This document shows, one piece after another, positions 16,512 through 24,447 of a stretch of 34,048 bases of DNA. The first letter of the stretch is position 1. Every line of letters starts with the position of its first letter. The DNA comes from an uncultured Clostridia bacterium. Its GTDB lineage: Bacteria; Bacillota; Clostridia; Christensenellales; UBA1242. Both the position numbers and the translations under genes were made by a program. The stretch lies in the NCBI GenBank assembly GCA_944383915.1, contig CALWRJ010000019.1, positions 1 to 34,048 of the forward strand. Direction: 5' to 3'. The notes beneath the pieces are model-generated. The model searched no databases, was not told the DNA's origin, and saw nothing but the letters and a program-made list of their open reading frames with translations.

Positions 16512-16540
16512 TTGATTTATAGCATATATTATGATAAACT
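16512..16540 (+). promoter_or_regulatory. Probable promoter of rpsU
   Basis: TTGATT (16512-16517), 17 nt, TAAACT (16535-16540) in a very A/T-rich stretch. An alternative is TTGTAA (16501-16506) with TATATT 18 nt on. Either lies within about 80 nt of the start codon. Confidence 0.45.
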
Positions 16541-16577
16541 TATATAAATTTTTACACGCGAAGGTGGTGAGATAGCA

Positions 16578-16754
16578 ATGACAATGGTTGTAGTCGGCAA
16601 AGACGAATCAATCGACAGCGCTTTAAAGAGATTTAAACGCAAGTGTCAAAAAGACGGCATTATCGGTGATTTGCGTAAGCACGAAGCATACGAAAAACCT
16701 AGCGTAAAGCGCAAGAAAAAGAGCGAAGCCGCTCGCAAGCGTAATCGTAAATAA
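16578..16754 (+). CDS. rpsU: 30S ribosomal protein S21
   Basis: Small basic protein of the 30S subunit that helps translation initiation near the anti-Shine-Dalgarno end of 16S rRNA. 58 aa, full length. It starts [19 protein letters not shown] and ends with the typical Lys/Arg-rich tail ([18 protein letters not shown]). AGGTGGTGA lies 6-7 nt before the ATG; an internal ATG two codons later is possible but less well placed. It is monocistronic, divergent from comM and followed by a strong terminator. Confidence 0.96.
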   Translation: MTMVVVGKDESIDSALKRFKRKCQKDGIIGDLRKHEAYEKPSVKRKKKSEAARKRNRK

Positions 16755-16755
16755 C

Positions 16756-16786
16756 AAAAAAGAACATAGTGCTATGTTCTTTTTTG
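16756..16786 (+). terminator. Intrinsic terminator of rpsU
   Basis: AAGAACATA/TATGTTCTT with a GTGC-type loop, extended by A-T pairs and followed by a run of Ts. It starts 1 nt after the rpsU stop. Confidence 0.85.
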
Positions 16787-16803
16787 TTTACTATTTTCTA
16801 TGT

Positions 16804-16829
16804 AAAAAGAGCGTTTTAACGCTCTTTTT
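16804..16829 (-). terminator. Intrinsic terminator of ruvX-DUF1292
   Basis: AAAAAGAGCG / CGCTCTTTTT hairpin overlapping the end of the DUF1292 gene. Ts on both sides make it potentially bidirectional. Confidence 0.8.
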
Positions 16830-17155
16830 TACTCAGCAATACCCTGTTCTTCTAAAAGTTTGTTGTATATTGCGAAAACTTCGTCAATAACTGCTGAACT
16901 TTCCTCAACTACAAGCAACTGGTCCTCGTTGTCGTCTTCCTCAAAAGAAAACACTAATGCTTCATCATCAGCAACTCCATCCATCTTGTTGATTGGTTTT
17001 AAAATTGCGTACAATTTTTCATTGTAAGGAATAAGAGCAATTTGCTCAAATTCTACAGGTTTTTCATTCTCATCATAAAGAGTAACCGGGTCGTTGTTCT
17101 CGGGGTCCAAAAGTTGCAAAATTGGGTTGTCCATTTCTTCTTCTTTCTTAGCCAT
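16829..17155 (-). CDS. DUF1292 family acidic protein (YrzB-like)
   Basis: 108 aa, strongly acidic, no Cys. The core YDENEKPVEFEQIALIPYNEKLYAILKP and EALVFSFEEDDNEDQLLVVEE match the DUF1292 pattern (Bacillus YrzB). The molecular function of the family is not established. It starts 14 nt after ruvX, the standard Firmicutes neighbourhood (alaS-ireB-ruvX-yrzB), of which only the last two genes are present here. An early AKKEEEM segment precedes the conserved part. Confidence 0.88.
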   Translation of the reverse strand: MAKKEEEMDNPILQLLDPENNDPVTLYDENEKPVEFEQIALIPYNEKLYAILKPINKMDGVADDEALVFSFEEDDNEDQLLVVEESSAVIDEVFAIYNKLLEEQGIAE

Positions 17156-17169
17156 AGTGATAAATCTCC

Positions 17170-17583
17170 TTAAAATTTCTTATCTAAATAATTTTGCAGA
17201 ATAATGCTAGCCGCTACTTTGTCGATGACCTCTTTACGCTTTGAGCGTTTAACATCGGCGGAAATCAAAAGTTTTTCCGCGCTCACAGTGCTGAGGCGCT
17301 CATCTTGATAAACGATTTTAGCCGATGTGACTTTTGCTAATTTTTCGCAAAAGTCATAGGTAAAATCAACACGCTTGCCGTCTGTGCCGTCCATATTTTT
17401 CGGCAAACCAACGACTATGACATCAACATCTTTCTCCTTGACTAAATCTGCCAAATATTGCAAATCTTGCTCCAAAGTTTGCCTTCGGTAATTTAAAAAA
17501 CCGCTTGCAAACATGCCCAATGGGTCGCTAAATGCGATGCCAATATTTACATCACCTAAATCTAATCCCATTTTACGCGCCAT
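17170..17583 (-). CDS. ruvX: RuvX/YqgF Holliday-junction resolvase-like nuclease
   Basis: RNase H-fold protein implicated in pre-16S rRNA maturation and Holliday junction cleavage. The start is the ATG giving MARKMGLDLGD (137 aa), because GAGG lies exactly 6 nt before it; a TTG two codons earlier is the alternative. Motifs: the first acidic strand GLDLGDVNIGIAFSD (Asp8), VVGLPKNMDGTDG, the second acidic site in YQDERLST, and the C-terminal VIDKVAASIILQNYL with the third Asp. It is the first gene of a two-gene unit with a clear promoter. Confidence 0.94.
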   Translation of the reverse strand: MARKMGLDLGDVNIGIAFSDPLGMFASGFLNYRRQTLEQDLQYLADLVKEKDVDVIVVGLPKNMDGTDGKRVDFTYDFCEKLAKVTSAKIVYQDERLSTVSAEKLLISADVKRSKRKEVIDKVAASIILQNYLDKKF

Positions 17584-17620
17584 TGTCAACCTCGATTAAA
17601 GCAAAAGATTTGTTAGATAC

Positions 17621-17649
17621 AATATACCATATTATGCGATATAAAGCAA
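17621..17649 (-). promoter_or_regulatory. Sigma-A promoter of ruvX
   Basis: Read on minus: TTGCTT (17649-17644), 17-nt spacer, TATATT (17626-17621), about 38 nt before the start. Confidence 0.7.
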
Positions 17650-17699
17650 TCTTTTAAACATATTTTGACACATTTTTAATAAAATATGCTGTTTTTAGA

Positions 17700-17726
17700 A
17701 AACTAAAAGAGCAAATTATGCTCTTT
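17700..17726 (-). terminator. Hairpin over the efp stop codon (weak terminator)
   Basis: AAAGAGCA / TGCTCTTT, 8 bp with a 5-nt loop containing the stop codon, followed on minus by TAGTTTTC. The U-tract is short, so termination may be partial. Confidence 0.5.
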
Positions 17727-18273
17727 CTACATATTCACCAGTGCGGGTGTCAATTTTAATTTTCTCACCATTTCCTATAAATAATGGAACTTGCACGACA
17801 AGTCCTGTTTCCATGGTGGCAGGTTTGTATGTGGCTTTTGAAGTGTCGCCTTGAATTGCTGGCTCTGTTTCTTTTACTTCAAGCACTACAAAAAGTGGTG
17901 GAGCGATTGAGAATATTTTGTCTTTAAAAAATCTTGCAGAAACAGTCATTCCGTCAAGCAAGTAAGGCAAACATTCCTCAACTAAATTTTTGTTGTATGG
18001 AATTTGTTCAAAAGTTTCTGGGTCAAAAAAGTAATAAAGGTCACCATCGTTATATAGATATTGCATTTCTTTTTCTACAAATTGCACCTTTTCAAACTTG
18101 TCAGTTGGATTAAAAGTGTTTTCTACATTTGCCCCTGTCGCAACATTGCGCATTTTTATCCAAACGACTGCGCCACCGCGACCATGTTTGTTGTGTTCAA
18201 AATCTAAAACGGTGTAAATTTGTCCATTCCATTCAAAACACATTCCTTTTCTTAATTCTGATGCTGAAATCAT
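17716..18273 (-). CDS. efp: Elongation factor P, Arg32-type tip
   Basis: Binds stalled ribosomes between P and E sites and promotes peptide-bond formation at polyproline stretches. 185 aa with three beta-barrel domains: KOW-like domain I (1-64), then OB domains II and III. The end motif GEKIKIDTRTGEYVERA is typical. In domain I the loop that reaches the peptidyl-transferase centre reads NKHGRGGAVV. The residue usually modified is Arg32 rather than Lys, and the usual Pro before the Gly is His30. Arg32 is known from rhamnosylated (EarP-type) EF-P of Pseudomonas and Neisseria; no EarP gene is in this window. Two good promoters precede it. Confidence 0.96.
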   Translation of the reverse strand: MISASELRKGMCFEWNGQIYTVLDFEHNKHGRGGAVVWIKMRNVATGANVENTFNPTDKFEKVQFVEKEMQYLYNDGDLYYFFDPETFEQIPYNKNLVEECLPYLLDGMTVSARFFKDKIFSIAPPLFVVLEVKETEPAIQGDTSKATYKPATMETGLVVQVPLFIGNGEKIKIDTRTGEYVERA

Positions 18274-18306
18274 ATTTTTCTCCTTAAAAATTTTAATTAT
18301 AAAAAT

Positions 18307-18335
18307 ATTTTATCACAACAAAAAACAAAAATCAA
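18307..18335 (-). promoter_or_regulatory. Proximal sigma-A promoter of efp
   Basis: Read on minus: TTGATT (18335-18330), 17 nt, TAAAAT (18312-18307), about 33 nt before the efp start. Confidence 0.75.
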
Positions 18336-18368
18336 CCAAATTATTCTAAATTGCTTTTTATAATTTAT

Positions 18369-18397
18369 ATTATACGGTTTATTATAAATTTTTGCAA
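18369..18397 (-). promoter_or_regulatory. Distal sigma-A promoter of efp
   Basis: Read on minus: TTGCAA (18397-18392), 17 nt, TATAAT (18374-18369). A second good match 62 nt upstream of the proximal promoter suggests tandem promoters for efp. Confidence 0.6.
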
Positions 18398-18447
18398 CAT
18401 AGTGATAAAATTGAGTAGTTAACAAGCAAAAATCTGCAATATACTGC

Positions 18448-19290
18448 TTATAAATTATAATAAATATCGTGCATAATTTTTGCATCTTTACTTTGAGTAC
18501 CTGCTGACTCCGAAATAATAATAGGTTCAAGTTTTAATTGTTTAACTGCTTCTAAAAACGGCTTCGGCTCAGGACCATAAGAAGTATCTTCAAATGTTAA
18601 ATGCTTAATTTCTCCTTTTGCGCCATACATTATTTTAGAGAAATGTATATGGCAATCTTTCATTTTCTCAAAGCCTATTTTATTTATTCCCTTTTGTAAA
18701 ATTGCAATAAAATCATCTTTGGTCTTTAAAGCACCTTGCATTACACTATTAATATGTCCAAAATCGAGAGTTGGTAAAACGCATTCTCCCCAAGTGCAAA
18801 TTTCAAATATTTCATCAACAGAGCCGATTTGAGTATATTTCCCCATAGTCTCAGGACAAAGATAAATATTACTCTCTTTTTTCTCAAATTCTCGAATAAA
18901 ATCGGTAAAAGTGCGTTTTATATTAGCCATTGCCTCTTCGCGAGTCATTTTCATTTGTGAACCAATATGAAGTACACAGTGCCTACCACCTAATTTTTTT
19001 AATCCTTCTATGCTATTTAATAAAAATTTAAAATTATTTTCATAAGCCGTATCACTTGGATTTGCAAAATTTATATAAAAAGGAGCATGAACACTAAATT
19101 CAATATCATATAGTCTACCTTGTTCAGCAATTTTACTTGCTGTTTTATCCGTCAAAAATTGTCCTAAGGTAAAGGAGTACTCAAAAGCATTAAGCCCTTT
19201 ATCAAACAACCATTTAGGCGCTTGTGCTGTTTCTTTATATCCTTCTTGATAAAAGGCTTCGCTATTACCTGACGGACCAAATCTAATCAT
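18448..19290 (-). CDS. Endonuclease IV-like TIM-barrel AP endonuclease (Nfo family)
   Basis: Probable apurinic/apyrimidinic endonuclease for base-excision repair. 280 aa. The AP endonuclease family 2 / xylose-isomerase-like barrel shows the metal-ligand series in order: FSVHAPFY, CVLHIGS, LCPETMG, TLDFGHINS, CHIHFSK and ISESAGT, close to the trinuclear zinc site of Nfo. The start MIRFGPSGN is supported by AAGGAG; the ATG overlaps the truB stop by 8 nt, so it is coupled as the last gene of the nusA-truB operon. In Bacillus ribF would follow truB; here this gene takes that place. Sequence divergence leaves room for a related sugar-isomerase-like function. Confidence 0.8.
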   Translation of the reverse strand: MIRFGPSGNSEAFYQEGYKETAQAPKWLFDKGLNAFEYSFTLGQFLTDKTASKIAEQGRLYDIEFSVHAPFYINFANPSDTAYENNFKFLLNSIEGLKKLGGRHCVLHIGSQMKMTREEAMANIKRTFTDFIREFEKKESNIYLCPETMGKYTQIGSVDEIFEICTWGECVLPTLDFGHINSVMQGALKTKDDFIAILQKGINKIGFEKMKDCHIHFSKIMYGAKGEIKHLTFEDTSYGPEPKPFLEAVKQLKLEPIIISESAGTQSKDAKIMHDIYYNL

Positions 19291-20140
19291 TTTTTATTCT
19301 CCTTTTTATCGAGCCATTTTTCAAGACTTCAACTATTCCCCAAAATCTTTCATCGTTATATAGCCTATACAATCCATTACGATTGTTAACAGTAATTTTT
19401 TTACCACTAAGAAAATCGTCAAATTCATCTTTTGGAAGTGTTAATTTTTCCAAATCGGCAAAAACTTTCTCAAGAGGCATAATATCTGATTCTGTAACTG
19501 TTTCAGGTGTAATTGATGTATTAATGTCGAAAATTCCTGATTTAATACGCGTAAGTGCAGTCATTGTTGCTACACTCCCCAGCCTATATGCTAAATCACG
19601 GCAAAGGCTACGAATATATGTACCGCTACCACATTCAATATCAAATGTAAATGTATCTCTACTGTTTTGAAACACTAAATCAAATTTATAAATTTGTACC
19701 ATACTTGGTTCTAATTCTATATCTTTTCCCTGTCTAGCAAGTGTATAGGCGCGCTTGCCTTTTATATTTTTAGCACTATAAGATGGTGGAACTTGAGAAA
19801 TTAAACCTATAAACGATGGCAAAACACGTTCTATTTCATCTTTATATGGAATTACTTGTGAATTATTAACAGTTTCCCCTTCACTATCAAGCGTATCTGT
19901 TTCGAATCCGAAAGTAAACGTAGCACGATAAGTTTTTCGTTTATTTAACAAAATATCAAAAGCTTTTGTTGCACTGCCTATCGCGACAACAAGCACTCCA
20001 CTTGCCATTGGGTCAAGCGTACCCATATGTCCTATTTTAGTATTTTTTGGAAGATTTAATTCGCGTTTAACTTTCGCTACAATTTGTGCGCTAGTTTTAC
20101 CCTTCGGCTTATTGATATTTAAAAACCCTGACTCAATCAT
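19283..20140 (-). CDS. truB: tRNA pseudouridine-55 synthase
   Basis: Isomerises U55 in the T-loop of elongator tRNAs. 285 aa. Motif I NINKPKGKTSAQIV, catalytic motif II GHMGTLDPMASGVLVVAIG with the nucleophilic Asp in GTLDP, the RKTYRATFTFGFETDTLD segment, PPSYSAKNIKGKRAY, and the GSGTYIRSLCRDL motif are all present. A short C-terminal domain follows. GGAGGAT precedes the ATG, which overlaps the end of nrnA by 8 nt. The family's usual GHTGTLDP has Met instead of Thr before Gly here, outside the catalytic residue. Confidence 0.96.
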   Translation of the reverse strand: MIESGFLNINKPKGKTSAQIVAKVKRELNLPKNTKIGHMGTLDPMASGVLVVAIGSATKAFDILLNKRKTYRATFTFGFETDTLDSEGETVNNSQVIPYKDEIERVLPSFIGLISQVPPSYSAKNIKGKRAYTLARQGKDIELEPSMVQIYKFDLVFQNSRDTFTFDIECGSGTYIRSLCRDLAYRLGSVATMTALTRIKSGIFDINTSITPETVTESDIMPLEKVFADLEKLTLPKDEFDDFLSGKKITVNNRNGLYRLYNDERFWGIVEVLKNGSIKRRIKND

Positions 20141-21116
20141 TTTTATCCTCCAAAACTGATTTCGTTTGATTTAATAAAGCGTTTAAAGCCTTATCATAGT
20201 CACCTACAAGTTTTAGACCACTTGCACGCACATGACCGCCACCATTAAATTTGTTAGCAATTTTTGATACATCGACATTAGGACACCCTGTACGAAGCGA
20301 AACATGAAAATCGCCTTTATTATCTGGTTCAAAAATGCTAATTGCCACTTTTACTCCTTTTATGCGCTGTAAATAACCAACTATCGCCTTACTATCACCA
20401 TACGGAGCATTTGTTTCCTTAAAATCATTTTGTCTTAAAACCGATACTGCTATTTCACCATTATGATAAAATTTTACGCTATTCATTGCGCGTTTTGTCA
20501 TTTCAAAAGAATTTGGACTTACACTTTGAAAAGCACGGCTGACCAACTCATCGGCAGTAATATCTTGTGTCAAAAGTTTAGAAAGGACAGTAAAAGTGCT
20601 TGAATGAGTGTTTGAGTATATAAAACCACCAGTATCTGCATAAATTCCTAAATAGAATATGCTTGCAAGTTTTTTGTTAAGTTTAAAATAAGGTTCAAAA
20701 GTACGAAAAATGACCTCGCAAGCACTGCTTTCTCCATTTAATACTTGCATATAGTCCATATATTTTTCTTTTTCTTGATGATGATCAATACAAAATGTAT
20801 GAAGTGCGCCTTCTCTTTTTGCCTGAGCAATGGCTGGAAGCATATTTTTTTCTGGAACATCAACTGAAATTACAACCTCATAAACTTTATCAGTTTCTGT
20901 GATATAAGGAATATCCCTAACTAACTCATCAAAAGTTTCGTCAAGAGGCTTTTCAAGTAAAATATCGGCATTTATTCCGTTTTGCTTTAAAATTTCTTGC
21001 ATAGCAATACTTGAACATAAACAATCATAATCAGGGCTCTTATGACCCGAAATAGCCACGCTATCAGCGTGGCTACTACAGTTAAGTAATATTTTAGCAA
21101 AATTTTTAATTTGCAC
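20133..21116 (-). CDS. nrnA: DHH-family oligoribonuclease / pAp phosphatase NrnA
   Basis: Degrades short oligonucleotides (nanoRNA) and dephosphorylates 3'-phosphoadenosine 5'-phosphate. I choose the GTG start giving MQIKNFAKIL (327 aa): AAAGGAGG lies 6 nt upstream inside the rbfA end. A longer frame from an ATG inside rbfA would add 11 residues without family similarity. Metal-binding motifs: GHKSPDYD (His25, Asp29, Asp31), a central Asp in ISVDVPE, FCIDHHQEKE (the DHH motif), and ADTGGF. The C-terminal DHHA1 domain carries KFNGGGHVRASG. It is conserved between rbfA and truB in many Firmicutes and overlaps both neighbours. Confidence 0.95.
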   Translation of the reverse strand: MQIKNFAKILLNCSSHADSVAISGHKSPDYDCLCSSIAMQEILKQNGINADILLEKPLDETFDELVRDIPYITETDKVYEVVISVDVPEKNMLPAIAQAKREGALHTFCIDHHQEKEKYMDYMQVLNGESSACEVIFRTFEPYFKLNKKLASIFYLGIYADTGGFIYSNTHSSTFTVLSKLLTQDITADELVSRAFQSVSPNSFEMTKRAMNSVKFYHNGEIAVSVLRQNDFKETNAPYGDSKAIVGYLQRIKGVKVAISIFEPDNKGDFHVSLRTGCPNVDVSKIANKFNGGGHVRASGLKLVGDYDKALNALLNQTKSVLEDKND

Positions 21117-21477
21117 TCTCCTCCTCCTTTGGAATGTTGAGTGATTCAATTAGTTTTGTCATTTTTTCACTATTATCAAAGCCTTCATCTAATTTAAAAT
21201 GAAGTTCGGGTGTAATACGCAAATCAACTCTGCTTGACAACAACTTGCGTATAAAACCAGCACTATGCTTCAGTGTATTGAAATTAATCTTTTGTTCTAT
21301 TTTATCTTTTGCGTAAACACTTACATAAATAGTGCAATGGCTTAAATCATTAGTTGTTTCAACTCTTGTTATACTTATTAAACCATTTAATCTAGGGTCA
21401 CGAATATCCTCGGCTAAAATAGTTGAGATTGCCTTTTTTATCTCACTATTAACTCTTTGCAATCTATTTTCTTGCAT
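21106..21477 (-). CDS. rbfA: Ribosome-binding factor A
   Basis: Late 30S assembly factor for 16S 5'-end maturation and cold growth. 123 aa, single KH-like domain: RLQRVNSEIKKAISTILAEDIRDPRLNGLISITRV, the SHCTIYVSVYAKD strand, and LRITPELHFKLDEGFDNSEKM. AAAGGGGGGAT precedes the ATG. It starts 16 nt after infB; its 3' end contains the ribosome binding site of nrnA. Confidence 0.96.
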   Translation of the reverse strand: MQENRLQRVNSEIKKAISTILAEDIRDPRLNGLISITRVETTNDLSHCTIYVSVYAKDKIEQKINFNTLKHSAGFIRKLLSSRVDLRITPELHFKLDEGFDNSEKMTKLIESLNIPKEEESAN

Positions 21478-21493
21478 ATTATCCCCCCTTTAC

Positions 21494-23878
21494 TTAATCG
21501 CGTTCTATTTCTACCATAACAAATGCTTCGATAACATCCTCTAGAATTATATCGTTGTGTCCTTCCATTTTTATACCACATTCCATACCAGCAACAACTT
21601 CTTTTACATCCTCACGGTCGCGCTGAAGTGTTGTAATTGTAGTTTCAACAATTTTCTCACCCTTACGGAACAATCTAATTTTTGCATTTTTAGTTATCTT
21701 ACCATCTTTTACGATACAACCTGCAACTGTTCCAATACGGCTAATTTTAAATGTCCTAATAACTTCAGCATGCCCGATAACCTGTTCTTCAAATACAGGT
21801 TCGCGCATTCCTTTAATAGTCTTTGACACAAAATCCGTAATTTGGTAAATAATTTTACTCAAATAAATTTGCACTTTATCGTGCTCTGCTAAAATAGTCG
21901 CCTTTGAGTCAGGTTTTACATTAAAACCAACAATCAGAGCATTTGCATTCTTTGCAAGCAAAACATCGTTTTCGTTAATCGCGCCGACACCACCGTGAAT
22001 ACACTCTACACGCACTTCATCATTATTAATTTTGTTTAAAATTTCAGTTAATGCCTCAAATGAACCTTGGACATCGGCTTTTACAATAATATTAAGGACT
22101 TTCTTTTCGCTATCTGCTGATTTTGATAAAAACTCTTCCATAGAGAATACATTTTTAGCGTTAATCTTGTCTTGTTGAATCTTGCGTTTGCGCTCTGCCA
22201 AAACATCTCGGCTAAATTTAGGGTCAACAGCATAGAGTTGGTCACCAGCATTAGGTACGCCATCAAGTCCTAAAATCGAAACAGGTGTACTTGGTCCTGC
22301 TGTGCGAATAGTTTTGCCTTTATCATCAATAAGAGCGCGCACCTTACCAGCATGAACACCAGAAATTATAGTGTCGCCAACTTTTAAAGTACCATTTAAA
22401 ATAATTGCAGTGGCAATTGGACCTTTACCTTTGTCTAGTTTTGCCTCAATTACCATTCCTAGTGCGTGTCGTTCAGGATTTGCACGCAAATCTTTAATAT
22501 CAGCAACAAGCAACACCATTTCAAGTAATTTATCGACACCCATACCAGTTAATGCAGAAATTGGAACAAATATTGTATCGCCACCCCACTCTTCCGGCAT
22601 AACATCGGCTTCTGCAAGTTGTTGCTTAACGCGTTCAAAATTAGCCTCTGGTTTATCCATTTTGTTTACAGCCACAATCATAGGAATTTTGGCTTCTTTA
22701 ATGTGTTTTATTGCTTCAAGTGTTTGTGGTTTTACGCCATCATCACCAGCAACCACTAATATTGCAATATCTGTAACACTTGCACCACGAGCACGCATTG
22801 CACTAAACGCTTCGTGTCCCGGAGTATCAATAAATGTTATAAGTCTGCCCATTGTATTAATTTGATAAGCAGAAATATTTTGAGTAATACCACCCGCTTC
22901 TTGACTTTGAATATGAGTTTTACGAATAAAGTCGAGTAGACTCGTTTTACCATGGTCAACATGACCTAAAACTGTTACTATAGGTGGGCGTGGTTTGCTG
23001 TTTTCATCGTTTACATCATCAACAGCTTCAAACTCCTCAGCAAGTTTTTCCTCATAAGATTTTTCAAGTTTTTGTTCTAGCACAACTCCTAATTCACTAG
23101 CAACTAATTCAGCAGTTGTAAAGTCTATAGTAGAATTAACATTTGACATCATACCTAAAACCATTAATTGTTTTAAGATATCAGCAACCGACCTACCTGT
23201 TTTTTCCGAAAGTTGCTTAACAGTAATATTTTCTGTAGTAATAACAGCATGGTCAATTGGCGCAGAAACAACAACAGGTTGTGTTTCCTTTTTCTTATTT
23301 TTTAATTTGCGATTTGAACGAATCCTCTCTTCAATTGCACTTTCTTCGACAAGTCCCCTACGAGTACCGCGTCTGCTTTTATGACTAAAATCGTCAAAGT
23401 TTTTCTTGCGGTCGTCTTTGCGTTTATCAAAAACGCGCTTATTTTCTTGCGGAAAGTCAACAGGCAAAACTGTACTAACATTTTGTTTGCTAGGTTTGTT
23501 TTGAGAAACGAATTTACTTTGAGATTCTTTTCTTTCATTTTGTGTAAATTGTTTTTGTTGCCCTTGATTTTGATTACGCTGGGTTTGTTGCGTTTGCGTA
23601 CGATTGTTGCGATTATCAAATTGGCGTACAAGAATTTTTTTCGTTTCCTGTGTTGACGAATTCGCGTCTTGACTCGGCTCTTTTGTAGCCGACTGTTGCC
23701 TAGATTGGTCATTCTTTAAATCAAAAGCACGCAAAAGATCACGGATATTTTTAGAAATACCCTCTAATTCTTGTCGCATTTCCTCTGTCTCTCGACTCAT
23801 TCTAGTAAGAAACTTGTTATTTATTTCTGAAAGTGTTCGCAAATTATTAAAATCAGGTTTTTTGGTTTGATTAGTCAA
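21494..23878 (-). CDS. infB: Translation initiation factor IF-2
   Basis: GTPase that brings fMet-tRNA to the 30S subunit and promotes subunit joining. 794 aa. A short helical N-terminus is followed by a low-complexity Gln/Asn/Lys/Arg linker (about 55-200), the IF2-N domain (about 215-265), then the G domain with G1 GHVDHGKT (305-312), G3 DTPGHEAF and G4 NKMDKP. Domains II, III and IV complete the factor. The reading frame starts at a TTG, supported by AAGGAG 8 nt upstream; the next in-frame ATG is 26 codons in and has no comparable site. It lies in the nusA-ylxR-ylxQ-infB-rbfA order typical of Firmicutes. Confidence 0.97.
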   Translation of the reverse strand: MTNQTKKPDFNNLRTLSEINNKFLTRMSRETEEMRQELEGISKNIRDLLRAFDLKNDQSRQQSATKEPSQDANSSTQETKKILVRQFDNRNNRTQTQQTQRNQNQGQQKQFTQNERKESQSKFVSQNKPSKQNVSTVLPVDFPQENKRVFDKRKDDRKKNFDDFSHKSRRGTRRGLVEESAIEERIRSNRKLKNKKKETQPVVVSAPIDHAVITTENITVKQLSEKTGRSVADILKQLMVLGMMSNVNSTIDFTTAELVASELGVVLEQKLEKSYEEKLAEEFEAVDDVNDENSKPRPPIVTVLGHVDHGKTSLLDFIRKTHIQSQEAGGITQNISAYQINTMGRLITFIDTPGHEAFSAMRARGASVTDIAILVVAGDDGVKPQTLEAIKHIKEAKIPMIVAVNKMDKPEANFERVKQQLAEADVMPEEWGGDTIFVPISALTGMGVDKLLEMVLLVADIKDLRANPERHALGMVIEAKLDKGKGPIATAIILNGTLKVGDTIISGVHAGKVRALIDDKGKTIRTAGPSTPVSILGLDGVPNAGDQLYAVDPKFSRDVLAERKRKIQQDKINAKNVFSMEEFLSKSADSEKKVLNIIVKADVQGSFEALTEILNKINNDEVRVECIHGGVGAINENDVLLAKNANALIVGFNVKPDSKATILAEHDKVQIYLSKIIYQITDFVSKTIKGMREPVFEEQVIGHAEVIRTFKISRIGTVAGCIVKDGKITKNAKIRLFRKGEKIVETTITTLQRDREDVKEVVAGMECGIKMEGHNDIILEDVIEAFVMVEIERD

Positions 23879-23880
23879 GT

Positions 23881-24180
23881 CTAATTCTCCTTATCTATTA
23901 TAAATTTTATTTGTGATGCCAAATGTTTATTTGTAATACCGACCGCCTTGCAATTTGATGTATGCAATATTTGGTCTAGTGTAAAATATTCCATTTTATA
24001 AAGCGGAATTTTTCTGTTTACGGAAATATAGCACATTTCCTCATAAAGATTATTTGATGCAGTATCGCATACTAATAGTAAATAAATTTCATCTTTTGAC
24101 TTTTTTATATTATCAAGTCCATAAACGACTCCATTAGCGTTTTGAGCAAGTCCAATGTATCTACTTATTTCGGCTTCCAT
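23881..24180 (-). CDS. ylxQ: L7Ae-family RNA-binding protein (YlxQ-like)
   Basis: 99 aa, single L7Ae/L30e/Gadd45-type domain: IGLAQNANGVVYGLDNIKKS, YLLLVCDTASNNLYEEM, and the C-terminal KAVGITNKHLASQIKFI, where the family binds kink-turn RNA. It overlaps ylxR by 20 nt, with GGAGG 9 nt before the ATG inside ylxR, and sits 2 nt from infB. Identity rests on fold-level motifs plus the conserved position between ylxR and infB. It is more divergent than usual. Confidence 0.85.
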   Translation of the reverse strand: MEAEISRYIGLAQNANGVVYGLDNIKKSKDEIYLLLVCDTASNNLYEEMCYISVNRKIPLYKMEYFTLDQILHTSNCKAVGITNKHLASQIKFIIDKEN

Positions 24181-24445
24181 TTATAATTTCCTCCAATTCA
24201 TTATAAATATCATCACTAATTTCACATTTAAAAGCGCGATTTAAGGCCTTTTTCTTTTTAGCAAGAGCCAAAACATCTAAAGACCTAGAAATATAGACAC
24301 CCCTACCTGAAATATGTTTGTTATCGTCTATTTTTATTTTTCCATCACTTGTACGCACTAATCTAATTAGTTCGTTTTTTGGTTTCATTTCCCTAGTGAC
24401 TGCACACATTCTCAATGGGACAAAATTAGATTTGCTCATAGACAC
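24161..24445 (-). CDS. ylxR: YlxR (DUF448) RNA-binding protein
   Basis: 94 aa. The family signature is visible: PLRMCAVTREMKPKNELIRLVR, KIKIDDNKHISGRGVYISRS (the GRG-x-Y motif) and KKKKALNRAFK. YlxR proteins have been linked to RNase P modulation and to regulation near nusA-infB. The second Cys usually found in the CxxC of the N-terminal motif is missing (CAVT). It lies 2 nt after nusA and overlaps ylxQ. Confidence 0.93.
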   Translation of the reverse strand: MSMSKSNFVPLRMCAVTREMKPKNELIRLVRTSDGKIKIDDNKHISGRGVYISRSLDVLALAKKKKALNRAFKCEISDDIYNELEEIINGSRNK

Positions 24446-24447
24446 AC

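Noticed and set aside
21117-21149. ATG start for nrnA inside rbfA
   Set aside because: The GTG at 21116 has AAAGGAGG 6 nt upstream and gives the expected N-terminus; the ATG adds an arginine-rich stretch translated from rbfA coding sequence.
22371-22865. 164-residue plus-strand reading frame inside infB
   Set aside because: It lies opposite the IF-2 GTPase domain, has no ribosome binding site and no recognisable domain.
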